Made by a program: the position numbers and the translations under genes. Shown one piece after another: positions 21,645 through 32,768 of a stretch of 64,000 nucleotides of DNA. Source of the DNA: Micrasema longulum (Eukaryota; Arthropoda; Insecta; Trichoptera; Brachycentridae); the NCBI GenBank assembly GCA_022494885.1, contig JAGVSM010001222.1, forward strand, positions 62,001-126,000, in the 5' to 3' direction. Under the pieces are notes generated by a model, which had not been told where the DNA came from, searched no databases, and saw only the letters and a list, made by a program, of their open reading frames with translations. Position 1 is the stretch's first letter, and every line of letters begins with the position of its first letter.

Positions 21645-22241
21645 TCACGCCATTTCCCCCTAGGGGTAAGAAGAGAAAATGGACTACCACACACGTCTAT
21701 TCTCCGATTCTGGAATACATTTCTAACTTCTTCCACATTCATACATGCCCTTCGGTTCTGCCTGCTTTTGACATGACGAGACTTAAGATTTTGGTTTATC
21801 TGATCATGCCACATCTTCCTTGGTCATCCTCGTCCCATGTTGCCGTTAATCCTCTCCATATATATGGGGAGAATTAACGTAAATTAAATTAATTATTTAA
21901 TACCCCATAATAATAAAACAGGTATATACCTGTTTTATTATTTTTTCGTCATCCATTCGTTCTACATGACCAAACCATCTCAGAGACCCTTTTTTAATCT
22001 TATCAATCATACCTGACTTAGATTCACACTCCCGCCTGATTTCATCATTCGTAACCCTGTCATACATTGATTTCCCACATATTTGTCGAAGAGATCCCAT
22101 TTTGAACGCGTTCACTTGGCTTTCATCCTTCCTTTGCCAGTTCCATGTTTCACTTCCATACATAAATGTTGGGACTAAAACTCCGTTGTGCACTGCCAGT
22201 TTAGCTTCGATTGACATATTTTTACGAGCAATATACATCAT
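21645..22241 (-). pseudogene. RTE-clade LINE 3' end, second family
   Basis: The minus strand encodes LAVHNGVLVPTFMYGSETWN, SLRQICGKSMYDRVTNDEIR, SLRWFGHVERMDDEKIIKQV and, after an interruption, GRGRPRKMWHDQINQNL and QNRRACMNVEEVRNVFQNR. This is the post-RT tail of RTE-type elements, a different subfamily from 17268-18353 (MYGSETW, RWFGHVERM). A 34-bp perfect palindrome at 21909-21942 breaks the frame. Confidence 0.85.
21909..21942. repeat. 34-bp perfect palindrome
   Basis: aataataaaaca, ggtatatacc, tgttttattatt form an uninterrupted palindrome. It sits at the point where the RTE reading frame is lost. Confidence 0.92.
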
Positions 22242-22470
22242 TTTAAATCATATTCCCTACGAGGTTTTGGAAAAAAACTCATTTAGGGACATGCAGATAA
22301 AAATATTTATTTACAAACGTACTTATACTTTAAACTATAGTTTTATTTATAAAAGTAGAATAAAAATTATGATATATATAAACTAACAACTCATCGGAAA
22401 AATACAAAAAAATATATATTACAAACTTACCTTCTATATTCTAAGCCATTACGAGTATAAAAAAGTACAT

Positions 22471-23504
22471 GAGGGGGTTAAATGCAAAAGCGCCACTGTG
22501 CATGATCACCGTTTTTGGGAATACCAACCTAACCAGCAGCGAAAAAACTATTTCTTTTAACTTCAATGTGCAACTAATGCGTGGTATAACGGGTAGCGAA
22601 ACTACTATTTATTTTAAGTTGAATATGCACATTTAACTTAAAAGAAGTAGTCATTTGACTACTGGTTTTGTTGATCTTCCCAGTGCCTTGATTATGAACA
22701 CTATCTTCATCTGTATATATCGAGACGGTATACTTAACTTCTGTACTATCTGTATCTTACCTCGGTATGTTCTACCTACTTGTCATATTGACATCGTATG
22801 ATCGAAACAAGCCGATGGAATGACAATATTTTTTTAGAGTGGTAACTTTCTGACGCATATAATCTGTGTCTGACGCCTAGATACTCTTATTTGTTAATAG
22901 GAGAGAACCTAGTGACGTTATTTCCACATCTAGGGGTTCGTTTTATTAAAGTGACAGTTATGTCGGAATTTAATTCGACTTCAAAGCTTACTTATTTCTC
23001 TCTCATATTTTTAATAGGCTTTTAAGAAAAAAAGTGCCAACCTCAAAACGATTAAAATTAAAAAAAAATCATAATTAAAGGAAAAATTGCTCGGTGAAAC
23101 AAAATTTCCGACACTTTTAATGCGTAGATAAACGTGTCGAGAGGTTCTAGACGCGTCGGTAAAACATTATGTACTTACATCAAAACTTAATGGTGGGGGG
23201 TATCTATACTATACCTTTGTAGTCGGTCGGGAGACTTTTATCTTCAACTATGACGTCATACTGAAGCTATGTCATTTTAGAGCGTAGATATGTGTACCGA
23301 GACGTACACTTCCCCTTGATTCATATCGATGTACCTACCTTAAACTTAAAGGTGGGGGAGTTGGTAGTATATCTTTATAATCGCTAGAGAGAATTTATCT
23401 TTAACTATACCGTCAAGGTGAAGGTATGACGTAATCTTCCCATCATAATCGAGGCCCAGGAATAGTGATCATGCACAGTAGCGGTTTTGCATTTAAACCC
23501 CCTC
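22471..23504. mobile_element. DNA transposon with about 35-bp TIRs
   Basis: The left end gagggggttaaatgcaaaag, cgccactgtgcatgatcac and the complement of the right end, gagggggtttaaatgcaaaa, ccgctactgtgcatgatcac, are nearly identical (one indel and two mismatches over about 39 bases). The element is 1034 bp and has no transposase. Its right three quarters (22685-23465) align with the right half of R2 at 14250-15010, so it is either a composite or a related family with different ends. No clear target duplication is seen (flanks acat / aaat). The superfamily is unknown. Confidence 0.75.
22685..23465 (+). repeat. R2-related right half inside TIR element
   Basis: gagacggtatacttaacttc, ttaattcgacttcaaagc, ttatttctctctcatattt, atcttcaactatgacg and cataatcgaggcccagga match 14260-15010 in order. 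A piece of the same sequence (tcttca/tttaactat with gtcat) is repeated twice within it near 23240 and 23400. Confidence 0.65.
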
Positions 23505-23684
23505 AAATTATACTTGAACATGATACAAGGTAATATTACATATGCGTAATTCAGCTTAAAAGTATGTAATGCTACATAATATAAAACTACATTATATATA
23601 TTTACTATTCAGCGTGTTGTCCAGATGTTTATTAAAATATATGTTTATGTAGTAATTTAAAAAAAATATTTTTGGTATTGTTTA

Positions 23685-23835
23685 ATAATATGCATGCTTC
23701 CAGTTTCCATTTAGGTGTATCCCAACTCAACACATGGATCTTGGCCTCTTAGAGTTAGGGATACAATTTTTTTTGTAATGTATGAATAAATATTTTTTTT
23801 AAAAAAACATATAAAAAGAGTATGAAAACGTCTAA
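23685..23835 (+). mobile_element. LINE-like 3' end fragment with A/T-rich tail
   Basis: catgcttccagtttcc, gtatcccaactcaacac, atcttggcctcttagagtta, gggatacaattttttttgtaa is the reverse complement of 37380-37465. Both are followed by A/T-rich tails, so this looks like a retroelement 3' UTR. The coding part was not identified. Confidence 0.5.
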
Positions 23836-24265
23836 AAAAAGAAGAAAATTTACACAATACAAGCTAAAAAAGTAAGGGCATGAATACAAAATTATGTATA
23901 CGTAATATAATCTATAAAATAATAAAATAAATGAATAAAGATTACAAATTATATGTAAGTAAATAATATGAGCTAAAAGAGTATGAGATAAAATGTTAAA
24001 AATTACATACATTGTAGGTACATAATACTGTTAAAATAGAACCGAAAAGTTTTTTAAATTAACAAAATATATATACATATACATATCCATTGCAGAGTAT
24101 GAAAAGCGTACTTAAATTACATATACATTGTAAAAGTTTAAAAAGTATATATTTTTAGTTATCGATGTGTATTTTGAGTTATCTATGTGTATTTTTAGTT
24201 ACTTCGTGTAGTTGTCTACTATTTAATGTAAAGGAAGTTCATGCCGTTGATGAAAACAAAAAAAA
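23836..24265. other. low-complexity AT-rich DNA
   Basis: Short direct repeats of gttatctatgtgtattttta-type words are present at 24155-24200, along with (TA)n stretches. The antisense frame at 23755-24012 is a low-complexity artefact. Confidence 0.45.
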
Positions 24266-24269
24266 AAAA

Positions 24270-24695
24270 ATTTAGAGAGAAAATATTTTTGAAAAGGGAA
24301 TATAGAAATCTAAGTACCTACTTACAGCGCTTATGACCTGTCGTTAGTTGATTTCAGCGATCACTTTATACAATGTGTAAAATTCATAATTCTGTCTTTC
24401 TGTGAACATTTTTCTTACCTTAACTGTTCTATCTGTTGACTTGTGTGAAGTTAAAAAATCCTAATTGACAACCTTAATTGATATAGGTGAGGTTCATCTA
24501 GTTGAATTATTTCACCTACTAGGCAACGCCTGAAAATACTTTTGAGTTTTTATACTTCTAGACGAGGCTGGATTCTACCCTTTTCAAAAATGATTTTCAT
24601 CTTTGTTGCAATAAGTTTTAATCTTTTCAACTCCCCAGGTGGTAAAATTTAGCCTCGTCTACAAACATTTGGACGTAATAAAAATACTGTTCACA
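24270..24695 (+). repeat. R1 repeat, copy 6, nearly full length with both arms
   Basis: Body words aagggaatatagaaatct, cgcttatgacctgtcgtt, cactttatacaatgtgtaaa, ttcacctactaggcaacgcc are followed by tctagacgaggctggattct. Then come the inverted arm words atctttgttgcaataagttt, caactccccaggtgg, gtctacaaacatttggacg. The arm words (gttgcaacA..gaaaa..ttttgaaaaggg) occur at both ends in opposite sense, giving terminal inverted repeats of roughly 80-100 bp. Confidence 0.7.
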
Positions 24696-25566
24696 GATGT
24701 GTCATTCGGAAAAAGGGCATATGCTTTATGCAGTAGTGAGACTTCTACGGATAATTATTTATGTGCATTTTGTGGATGAATGTTTCAATATAACATCTTT
24801 ATACTAGTTTTGATTGTCATTTGATCGTATTTAAAAATACCTTTAACCGTTTTTTTAAAGCCTTGAATGAATGTACGAAATAAGACAAACGATGTACGGA
24901 GTTACACGCAAGTTTTGGGTAATTCCGTACTTTATACATTTTCAAATTCATTGTTTTTTAGGGTTCCGTGGTGGTTAAATATAAATAAGCTTTAGTCATA
25001 TAAAATTTAACTAAATGAACAGTAAATTAGTATATAAAAGTTAGCCTTGTACTGAATAGATTCCAAGAAAATGGCGTTCAAAGTTAGGTGTACGGCATTA
25101 CCCTCTGCTCCCCTATTAGTTATTGCGTTTGACTGGAATGAAATAAATAGATACAGTAAAAATATATTATATCGCAATAAATATTTTATTTTATTAGATT
25201 GAACTGTATTGTTGGGGAGAGAAGGTTGCGCAACTCGACTAAACTGCTGATGATAAGGCGTTATGTGTGCTGAAACCTGGCCGTTGAAGCTGGCACAGCT
25301 TGCTTGTTGAATGTTGTTTTGTTGGAAACACTTGACTAGTTAGATGTTCGTTTGGTACTGACAGTATAACGTTTTTTCCGGCACCCGCACGTGGAATTTT
25401 TGTTACGTGGCGTGCGCTGGGACATAGGAAGGACGAGTAGGTAGATATAGATTTGGTTGTGGAGAGTTGGTCCGAACAGTGCCGTATGGATTTTTACCAT
25501 CGTATGAAATGGGCCAATAACATATCACCCAGCAGGCTCATAATTCACACGTAAACAGCAGTCCAG
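24696..25566. other. unassigned DNA; 25200-25560 less AT-rich
   Basis: No recognised gene or repeat. The block at 25200-25560 has balanced composition (for example cggcacccgcacgtgg, gttacgtggcgtgcgctgg) and no copy elsewhere in the window. It may be single-copy host DNA or an unknown LTR. Confidence 0.35.
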
Positions 25567-25807
25567 TCTCTATATATATATTACAATTTTGATGAATTTT
25601 TTTGTGTGTGTTTGAGCTGGTCCCTGAATGGTTTAGATTCACAATTGGACCCGGTAGGTGCAATGGAAAAGATCAAAATGTCAAACTCAATGCCAAATGT
25701 CACTTAGTATATAGTTTATGAAAAATTCGAATACAGGAAAAACGTTTGCTGAACCACGTAATAGCAAGCCAACGTTCGCTAAGAACAACGTCCGTCGGGT
25801 CCGCTAA
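25567..25807 (+). mobile_element. short non-autonomous Helitron
   Basis: It begins TCTCTATATATATATTAC and ends gcaagccaacgttcgctaag, then cgtccgtcgggtccgCTAA directly before a T. Near the end acgttc ... gaacaacgt forms a short stem-loop. The end is the same as that of the 1451-2043 Helitron (caagccaacgttcg ... tcgggtccgCTAR). The base before the start is G rather than A, so the exact 5' end is uncertain by a few bases. Confidence 0.75.
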
Positions 25808-26590
25808 TATTTATATATAATGTTAAAAATAATGTAAATAGATGTTTTATTCGTATTAATATACTTTTTTAAATTATATTTTAGGACAAAAAAATTGTTT
25901 ACTGAGTTTCTGTTTTAGTTGGATTATGTCTTGTATTATGACACAACATTTTCTTAATCAAAATGTAATCATTTGTCTGAATTGTGTAACACGGCTATAA
26001 GTCTTTACAGGTAGGTACCTAGTACTGGATTGTTAAATAGGTACCTCGTTTCAGTGTACATTATTTGTTTCAATTGTATATCTTCCGTTGTTCGGTTTCC
26101 TGTCCAAGTTGTATCGATCGTTGCATATGCCTATGTTATTAATAATTGATAGCTACTCTATGCAGAGTTCCGCACGGACCCTATCATTAGGCGGGCGGCC
26201 GTACGCGGGCCTCAGTTGGCTACCCCTGCCCGGGACCTACCTGGGGTCACTCGTATTACGTGTAATTACCGTCTAGGGGAAATGTTACATAATACGCTGT
26301 CGGTGTACCTACACAATCTCTCCAGAGGAAAATACTCCATGAAACCTCGGAACTATTCAGCTTGATAACGTTTTCGAAGCGAACTGGAGTGCTCCAAAAA
26401 CCGATCAAATATTTTTCCATGTTAACTCTTAAAAGCCCGTGCTGCAGAATTCCTTTGCACGCGGTGATTTTACATCGTGCTACCCTCAAACAAATACAAT
26501 ATTCTGAAATTCATTCACATTTGGAAAAAAAACAAAATAACATCAGAGATATACTGTTCAATAATTTATTTTTCATTATTTATAATATAA
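25808..26590. other. unassigned DNA with a GC-rich patch
   Basis: 26160-26280 is GC-rich (gcgggcggccgtacgcgg, cctgcccgggacctacctgg). Frames on both strands are open for 60-107 codons but share no recognisable motif. Candidate host exon or promoter, unproven. Confidence 0.3.
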
Positions 26591-27432
26591 TTCATCATCA
26601 TCATTCCAATTCCGCACCTAATGGTGCAAAGGTCACTGCATTGGTACACCAATCGCAGTGTATTTTGATCATTTTTGTTACATGAAGGTAAGATGACAAT
26701 GAAATATTCCAGAGTAAAAACACCTTCTTCTTTCTTTCTGTGCCATGTCAGGTCTCCCCGACTTGGCGATCACTCTAGAGTAGGCATTCTGATCCTGCGC
26801 CAACTGGAACAGCGCCTCAACCTCGCGCACTCCCGTCCAGTCGCGGATGTTTCTCAGCCAGGATATCTGTCGCCTTCCAAACTTCCAACTCCACGCTTTC
26901 CCTCGATCTTTCCCATCATAATCAGACGTAGAAGCGCACATTTGCTTCCGCGTATGATATGGATCAGATATGCGAGTTTTCTCTGTTTTATCGAGGACAG
27001 TAGTTCTTTTTCGGCACTGGCTCGTCTCAACACCTCCACGTTGGTCACTTAATCTGTCCACGGGATTTTCAGCATTCTCCGGTGAAGCCACATTTCAAAA
27101 GCCTCTAATCGGTTCATAGAGTTTACCTTGAGAGTCCATGTTTCAACCCCGTAGAGCAGTATTGACCACACATAGCACTTGAACATCCTCTGTCTCAGTT
27201 TTAAATTAAGACTACTGCAGAATAATGATTTCATGCCATTGAATGCTGATCGTGCTATTTCTATTCTGCGTCTAATTTTCCTATCCGGATCCAGATCAGA
27301 AGTGATTTGACTGTCGAGATTTTTAAAGTAAAACACCCTTTTAAATAAATATTTCATATCAACCATGTCAGGAATCGAACCCGAGACCTCTTGCACGGTA
27401 GGCATTCGCGTTGACCGTTACACCACAGGGCC
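26591..27432 (-). mobile_element. SINE-A interrupted by an RTE insertion
   Basis: Read on the minus strand, the head is ggccctgtggtgtaacggtc, caagaggtctcgggttcgat, catggttgatatgaaatatt. This leads to the body word gggtgttttact at 27327-27338. The SINE resumes at 26724 with ggtgtttttactctgg and continues through cttcatgtaacaaaaatgat and accattaggtgcggaattgg to the gatgatgatga tail at 26591. The intervening 602 bp are an RTE fragment. The SINE itself is about 250 bp, like the uninterrupted copy at 35922-36183. Confidence 0.9.
26725..27326 (-). pseudogene. RTE LINE 3' fragment inserted in SINE-A
   Basis: On the minus strand it encodes DRKIRRRIEIARSAFNGMKS, RQRMFKCYVWSILLYGVETW, RLEAFEMWLHRRMLKIPWTD, a stop, then VTNVEVLRRASAEKELL, RKLAYLIHIIRG and, after a frameshift, RQISWLRNIRDWTGVREVEA. 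This is the standard RTE tail. It is flanked by agtaaaacacc (27327-27337) and agtaaaaacacc (26713-26724), an 11-12 bp target duplication derived from the SINE. It is 5'-truncated and ends in an (AAAG/AAG)n-like tail. With only one stop and one frameshift it is among the younger insertions. Confidence 0.92.
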
Positions 27433-27589
27433 GACAAACTTACACCTACTTAGGCGTAAAATAGAATGTAATTACCGACACTTACAGTTTATAAATATTA
27501 TAAGTACACTGACTTATAGAAATTAGATTTATTTTTTTAAAATACACCTTCAATTGTACGTAATTATTGTAATTCACGTTCACGCTAAA

Positions 27590-27652
27590 ATTGATGTACC
27601 AATGTAGTGCCTTATACAATATTAGGTGCGGAAAGAGAATGATGATGATAAA
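27590..27652 (+). mobile_element. SINE-A tail fragment
   Basis: gatgtaccaatgtagtgcct, aggtgcggaaagagaatgat and gatgatga are the 3' part of SINE-A in plus orientation. The head is missing. Confidence 0.75.
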
Positions 27653-28629
27653 AGTTTACCTACCAACTTAATCGTTTCATATTATATTGCTTTGGTATTT
27701 ATTTGTAGATTTCAATTCACATAGGTAATGAATACGAATAATCAACATCGTTTTGTGAAAATTTTACACACATTAATAGCGAAATATGAAATTCCGATTA
27801 ATGAATTACCCAATGTTCTAAAAAAAATCTAATCGGCCATGATTATTAGAAATTCAATTATGATGTTGAAAGGGTTAATATTGATTAACTTATTCTGCTG
27901 ATTCTTAGACAGTTTCCTCATAAGGGAGACTGGTCCTTCTCTGAGTAAACTGATCCCTCTCAATTTTTACCCATCTCATTAAGAAATCTAAGAAAAAAAC
28001 ATAAGGATTACCTGGCCTTGCGCTCCGGTGTAAAGTAAGCAACGGTAGAAACGTCAAATGTGAGGACGGGTCATTGGAAAATTATTTACGAAAAACTGAA
28101 ATTCGTTTAATTTAAAAGGAAAAAATAAACCATTTTTTTTGCTATGAAATTGTTTTCAGCCAGGTCAACAAATCGTGATTTTTTTATGGATACTATTTAA
28201 TATTCATACACCTACATCTTATTGATTAGGTTATTATCATTTCGCTTGCGTGACAAATCATTACAAATTACGATTATGTTCCTCGCCTGCCCAATAGATT
28301 GACATGACCTCATCATAGGTATTTAAATAGCACATTGTAAGTTACCGGAGTTTCCAAAGTGAGATCATGATTGGTCATGATCTTCTGATTTTCATTCGTC
28401 ATGATTATGATCTTCGCCATGACAAAGGTCTTTACCCATGGCGTCCGATTCGTACCAGAGTCAATCTTCCGATCCCGCTTCAATATATTCCTAACAGCGT
28501 CAAATATCAGTTAAATCAGTTGGCCTTCTGCTTATGAACCCAGAAATTAGATTACATTTATTTTTCCTTTAGTTAGTTAACATTACATTTTTTGTATTTC
28601 GACTAATACTCAAATCATTTTAATTACCA
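27653..28629. other. unassigned DNA
   Basis: At 28340-28440 there is a run of overlapping gatcatgatt / tcatgatcttc words, a small cluster of imperfect direct and inverted repeats. No gene is recognised. Confidence 0.35.
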
Positions 28630-29217
28630 TATACTTTAAATACCTGAGAGTATATGTTACAGAAAATGGGAGCTTTAAAAAAGAACTGGGGGTATGACTA
28701 GGAATAGCAAGCACCACATCAAACAGTATGAAGGCTGTCTGGAAATAGAATATCTATTTTCCTCGACGGATGCGAGTCGTGGCACCTCACAAGCAAAAGC
28801 AGGCCCAAAACAGCAAAATACCTACTGCGTTTTGAGAAAAGATGTTTTAGAAGAATCTTAGATTTGCGGTGGTTTGAATTTGTAGGGAATTAAGTAATAA
28901 GGGAACAGACGCAGCAGACAGAGAACAGACAGCAGACAGTGTCAAATGTCATCAAGCGGAGGCGATACGGTTGGCTGGCCCATATAATGCGAATGCCTCC
29001 GGAGAGCCTCGCCACACTTGCCTACTTTACAAAGTATCAAGTTCTTAATGTCATGGACGTCCGCTGCTGACTATTTGTTGGCAGTTCATATCAGAACTAC
29101 GGGACGTAAACCTGACTTGATAGGATGCACAGGAGCTGGCAGCCAACAGAGCAACCCGGAAGCCCTTTGTGGATTCCATATGCTTCAACTAGGGAGCGGA
29201 CATGGAATGATGATGAT
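28630..29217 (+). pseudogene. RTE-clade LINE 3' end, third family
   Basis: The plus strand encodes YLRVYVTENGSFKKEL, then IASTTSNSMKAVWK, RFEKRCFRRILDLRWFEFVG, IKRRRYGWLAHIMRMPPESL, and further pieces ending in a GNNNSS-like tail interrupted by frameshifts. RRxxWLxHIxRMP is typical of the RTE C-terminus. It ends ggacatggaatgatgatgat, the same tail as SINE-A. It is 5'-truncated. Confidence 0.85.
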
Positions 29218-29224
29218 GTACTAA

Positions 29225-29957
29225 TTTACACATCTACATTATTAAAATAAACCAAACATCTTTTTAAACTCAAAAAGGTTTTTTTTCAATTTTTATTCTT
29301 TCAGACATCTTGTCTTACAATTTTAACCCTTTATACATTAAGTTGTTTCAAAGTAACAGCGTTATCCTATTCCAATTTGTAGTTCCAGCATTTTATTTTT
29401 ACCTGTCGTATTTCGCCAAACTACTTGACTAAAGCGTCCATAGATTATGTAGGTAGGTACGTTATTAAAAATTGGCAAGATATTGTTGGAATCAGGTAAT
29501 TTAACATCGAAGATTCAATTTGGTTTGTTATATTTAAAAATTTTAAAATACACCACTTGTATATTCTCCTAATGATCTGATCAAGTGCTAATATTCTTAT
29601 TTTGATTTATTTTTTATTTTATAATATCGTAAACTCATTTAAGTTTTTTAATGTGATAGGTAAGCGAATAAAATTTGTGTGCTCTTTTACACACACTTTT
29701 CTAAACTAAAAAAATATCATAAAACCTAAGTATTTCTGTTTTCATATCAGCCAAATTTGGACGAACGGAAATCAAAATGAAAATGTTTTTGTGTTATTTA
29801 CTCTTCTTCTTTGCTTTTTTCATTACTATTTTTTTATATCTCATTCTCTTTTAAATGTTAGTTTTACTTTTTTTAATTAAGATTGTCAGTTGCTTATTTT
29901 TTTTTATTAAGTTTATCATTATTAATGATTACTTTTAAATATCTTTGTTTTCAAAGG
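29225..29957. other. unassigned AT-rich DNA
   Basis: No feature is supported. Confidence 0.35.
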
Positions 29958-30375
29958 AGAACGAAAGAAGTTAGACGCGTTCGAAATGTGGTGCTGGCGT
30001 AGAATGCTGCGGATACCATGGACAGACCATAGGACTTTATGGCTCTATAATCCGAGAACTGGATATTGAACAGCTTCTTTTTTCTACGGTACAAACCCGT
30101 GTTTTCGGGAACTTTAGCAATGTTACGAGGTGAAGAGACATTTTGGAAAAATTAGTACAAGGACGAGTAGAGGGAACACTGGATCTCACAGAATAAGTGC
30201 TACCAGACGGACAGACTTGGAGACAGAAGCGACTGGCGTTTCTCTTCAGGAGACCTACAGAAGCGCCAAAGATAGAAGTAGATGGAGGCAGATCGTAACG
30301 ACGCCGACGTGCGTCCCTCCTGCCAACTTGACCACAACTGCTCTGCCAAGAGCAAACGACCAAGAAGAAGGTTTT
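29958..30375 (+). pseudogene. RTE LINE 3' fragment, fourth copy
   Basis: ERKKLDAFEMWCWRRMLRIP and WTDHRT at the start match RLEAFEMWCYRRMLRIPWTD of RTE elements. After frameshifts the end reads YRSAKDRSRWRQIVTTP, the usual final 'AxDRxxWRxxV' block. It ends in accaagaagaagg, an (AAG)n-type tail like the RTE insertion at 26725. It is heavily 5'-truncated. Confidence 0.82.
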
Positions 30376-31159
30376 ATTTTTGTAATGACTTAATTTTTAT
30401 TATTATATAGTCATATTCTCATTATATATCTACCTTTACCCACAGGGCGTTTGTTAAATCCTGTGCTCACACTGTATACTCGTATATGGTAGCTTCATAA
30501 CATGTATTTTTGCATCTTGTAAAGCTGCTTGGAGTATTTCCTTGCAATTTGACATTTCGTGCACTTTTTTTTGTATTGCATTCGGATGCGAGTATTTTAT
30601 TTTGCAAAATAAATGCCGTATTTCGATACTGAAACTGAACAACTGAAAATGAACGACATCAATAATGGTCGTCATGAGAAGAGTTACTGCAATGGTTTTG
30701 TTGAATCGGATCGGATGATGCGCGCTGTGGGTAATGGTCTTATTCCAATGGAATTTCCATAATCCATGTCTCGGTAGCCACAGAAGTCACGAGGACTATT
30801 CTCACGGTACCTCCTCGTGCCCATCTTCATCACGTCGAATGCATTAAAGTGTCAGCTTATTGGTTTCCTATTAGTTTGCGGTATAATTCCACTTGGATTG
30901 CTACTGATTCAGCATAAAGGGTACCCTCACAGTTTTACGTGTGGAGATAAACGACAACGTTTAGTAATTTAGTAAGTTTGGTACTGCCATCATAGGCAAA
31001 AAGGCAGCTTTTCGACAAAAATCACAAAATGAGTTAAATATAAAATATTTTTTCACAAGAAATTTCGAACCATTTGATAGCAAGCAAACAGTAATAAAAA
31101 AATATATGTTTAGTACCTACGAAAAACCATACAAAGTTTTTTTTATGTTTTTGAGTTTT
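30376..31159. other. unassigned DNA, possibly single-copy
   Basis: 30660-30980 has balanced composition and no copy elsewhere in the window. The antisense frame at 30454-30675 has no recognised motif. Confidence 0.35.
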
Positions 31160-31328
31160 TTTTTTGCACCACAACGGGCCAGGAGGCCCAATTACAGTAG
31201 TAAATTACATCACAGAATACCCAGGCTTGAGAAAAATCACATTCTAATTTTTGTGTTCTCACCAGGAATCGAACCCGGAACCTTCCGTGCGTGAGTCAAG
31301 CGCCTTGGCCACTACACTACGGAGGCCG
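31160..31328 (-). mobile_element. SINE-C, tRNA-derived, antisense
   Basis: The minus strand reads ggcctccgtagtgtagtggc, aaggcgcttgactcacgcac, ggttccgggttcgattcctg, i.e. A-box and B-box words of a tRNA head. A body ends with ggcccgttgtggtgcaaaaa. The tRNA-like cloverleaf is incomplete and a non-tRNA body follows, so this is a SINE. It differs from SINE-A and SINE-B in head and tail. Frames reported across it are artefacts. Confidence 0.75.
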
Positions 31329-32589
31329 CCTTTTAAAGGAATAACTCAGTGTCTAGAGGTTTATCAGCAAAACACAGTAAAGGTACGACTCACACTGGTT
31401 TTATACTTAGAAACAATTGATACACTGTATTTTTTATTGTTATTATTAATTTGTATAGACTAAAAAGCTTCATATCAAAAAATACGACTTTTGCAAATGG
31501 CTGCCTTTTTTCTTCTGACGGTAGTGTAAATACCAACCGTTTATTCGGATAATATAACAAATTAATCTGATTCCGTGATAAGGTTTTAAGTTCCTAATAT
31601 CGAATATGCCTACGTGCACTTTCATAATATGCAATTACGAGTTAGTACTGAGTACCTAATATTTCTCTGCCTGCCACAACTGACAATATGTTCGCTGTTC
31701 GCTGTTTGCTGTTGGCAGCCCACCGTGGAGTACAAATCGCTCTATTCATTGTCATTGAACCAAACGTGAAATTTTCTAATTAAATTCATATTACCAAGTG
31801 CTTTAAAGCGAAGTACGCACATCCTGTCGGTAAATGTCCGGCAATTTGTACTTTTCCACAAACAATGTTGGTTTTTCATTAGTCGTATTTTATGCTCAGC
31901 TACTTATATTCTGGATAATGTATGCTATTATCTCTGGATAGCTAAAGTAGAGGAACATTGGGAACAGCACGCGGAGAAAGGGTTACAGTTCTCTCTTAAA
32001 TAGAGAATTGTGGCTACGCCCGCCCCAGGGTGACAAACGGATATTTCAAAAATTCTGATAATCAATTCAGTCAATCCATTAAATTTTAAGAAATGTTTCT
32101 GAATTACACAACATCATACCTACTGGTACAGTTGTACATGAGTCCATGTCCTGACAAATGCAAAGTACAGTTCCGTAAGAGAAATTAAACTAAAATTCTG
32201 GACGAACACAGAATGGAATGCGTTCCTGAATATTTACTTTGTCTTGTTTCTTATTGTTGAAGGCAAAACAATATTCGCTAAATCTAAGATGCTTGTATTT
32301 ATAAAGGAAATTAGATTTTAAAACACACAAGTATCCAATTCGTAACGAAAAAAATCATATATGGGAAGACAAAAGAATATGATGTTATTTGATATAACCA
32401 CTTAATTTTTAAAAACACGTTATTGATAAGCTCTATGGCATTTAGGTAAAGAGGTACATATCAGACAAATTTAAAAAATGATTTTAATATGTATTTACAC
32501 CTTAAAAGGTCTCTGGAATAAAATAGGAAAAATTTATTCATTCCAATGTTTCAATAATCAAATGATTTAATGCCGTACATTTGGATAAT
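31329..32589. other. unassigned DNA
   Basis: No repeat with a second copy in the window and no gene motif was noticed. Composition is mixed, with 31960-32040 slightly GC-richer. Confidence 0.35.
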
Positions 32590-32768
32590 CATCGTCATTA
32601 TAATTCCATTTCTGCATCTAGTGGTGCGTAGAGCACTGCATTGAAACACCAATAGTTACATGAAGGTAAGATGATCCAGGGACAAAACAGTTCAGGGAGT
32701 GTGAAATAACGCCCTTTCAAAATAAACATTTCATATCAACCATGCCGGGAATCGAACCCGAGACCTCT
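32590..32768 (-). mobile_element. SINE-A, antisense, decayed
   Basis: gcatctagtggtgcgtagag, cattgaaacaccaatag, gttacatgaaggtaagatga and accatgccgggaatcgaacc match SINE-A in inverted orientation. The extreme 5' head beyond gacctcttg is missing and the body has an internal deletion. Confidence 0.8.

Noticed and set aside
23755..24012. 85-residue hydrophobic antisense frame
   Set aside because: Low-complexity A/T-rich translation next to a retroelement tail; the residues reflect base composition only.
31253..31328. Possible tRNA gene on the minus strand
   Set aside because: tRNA-like promoter words occur but a non-tRNA body follows directly; treated as SINE-C.
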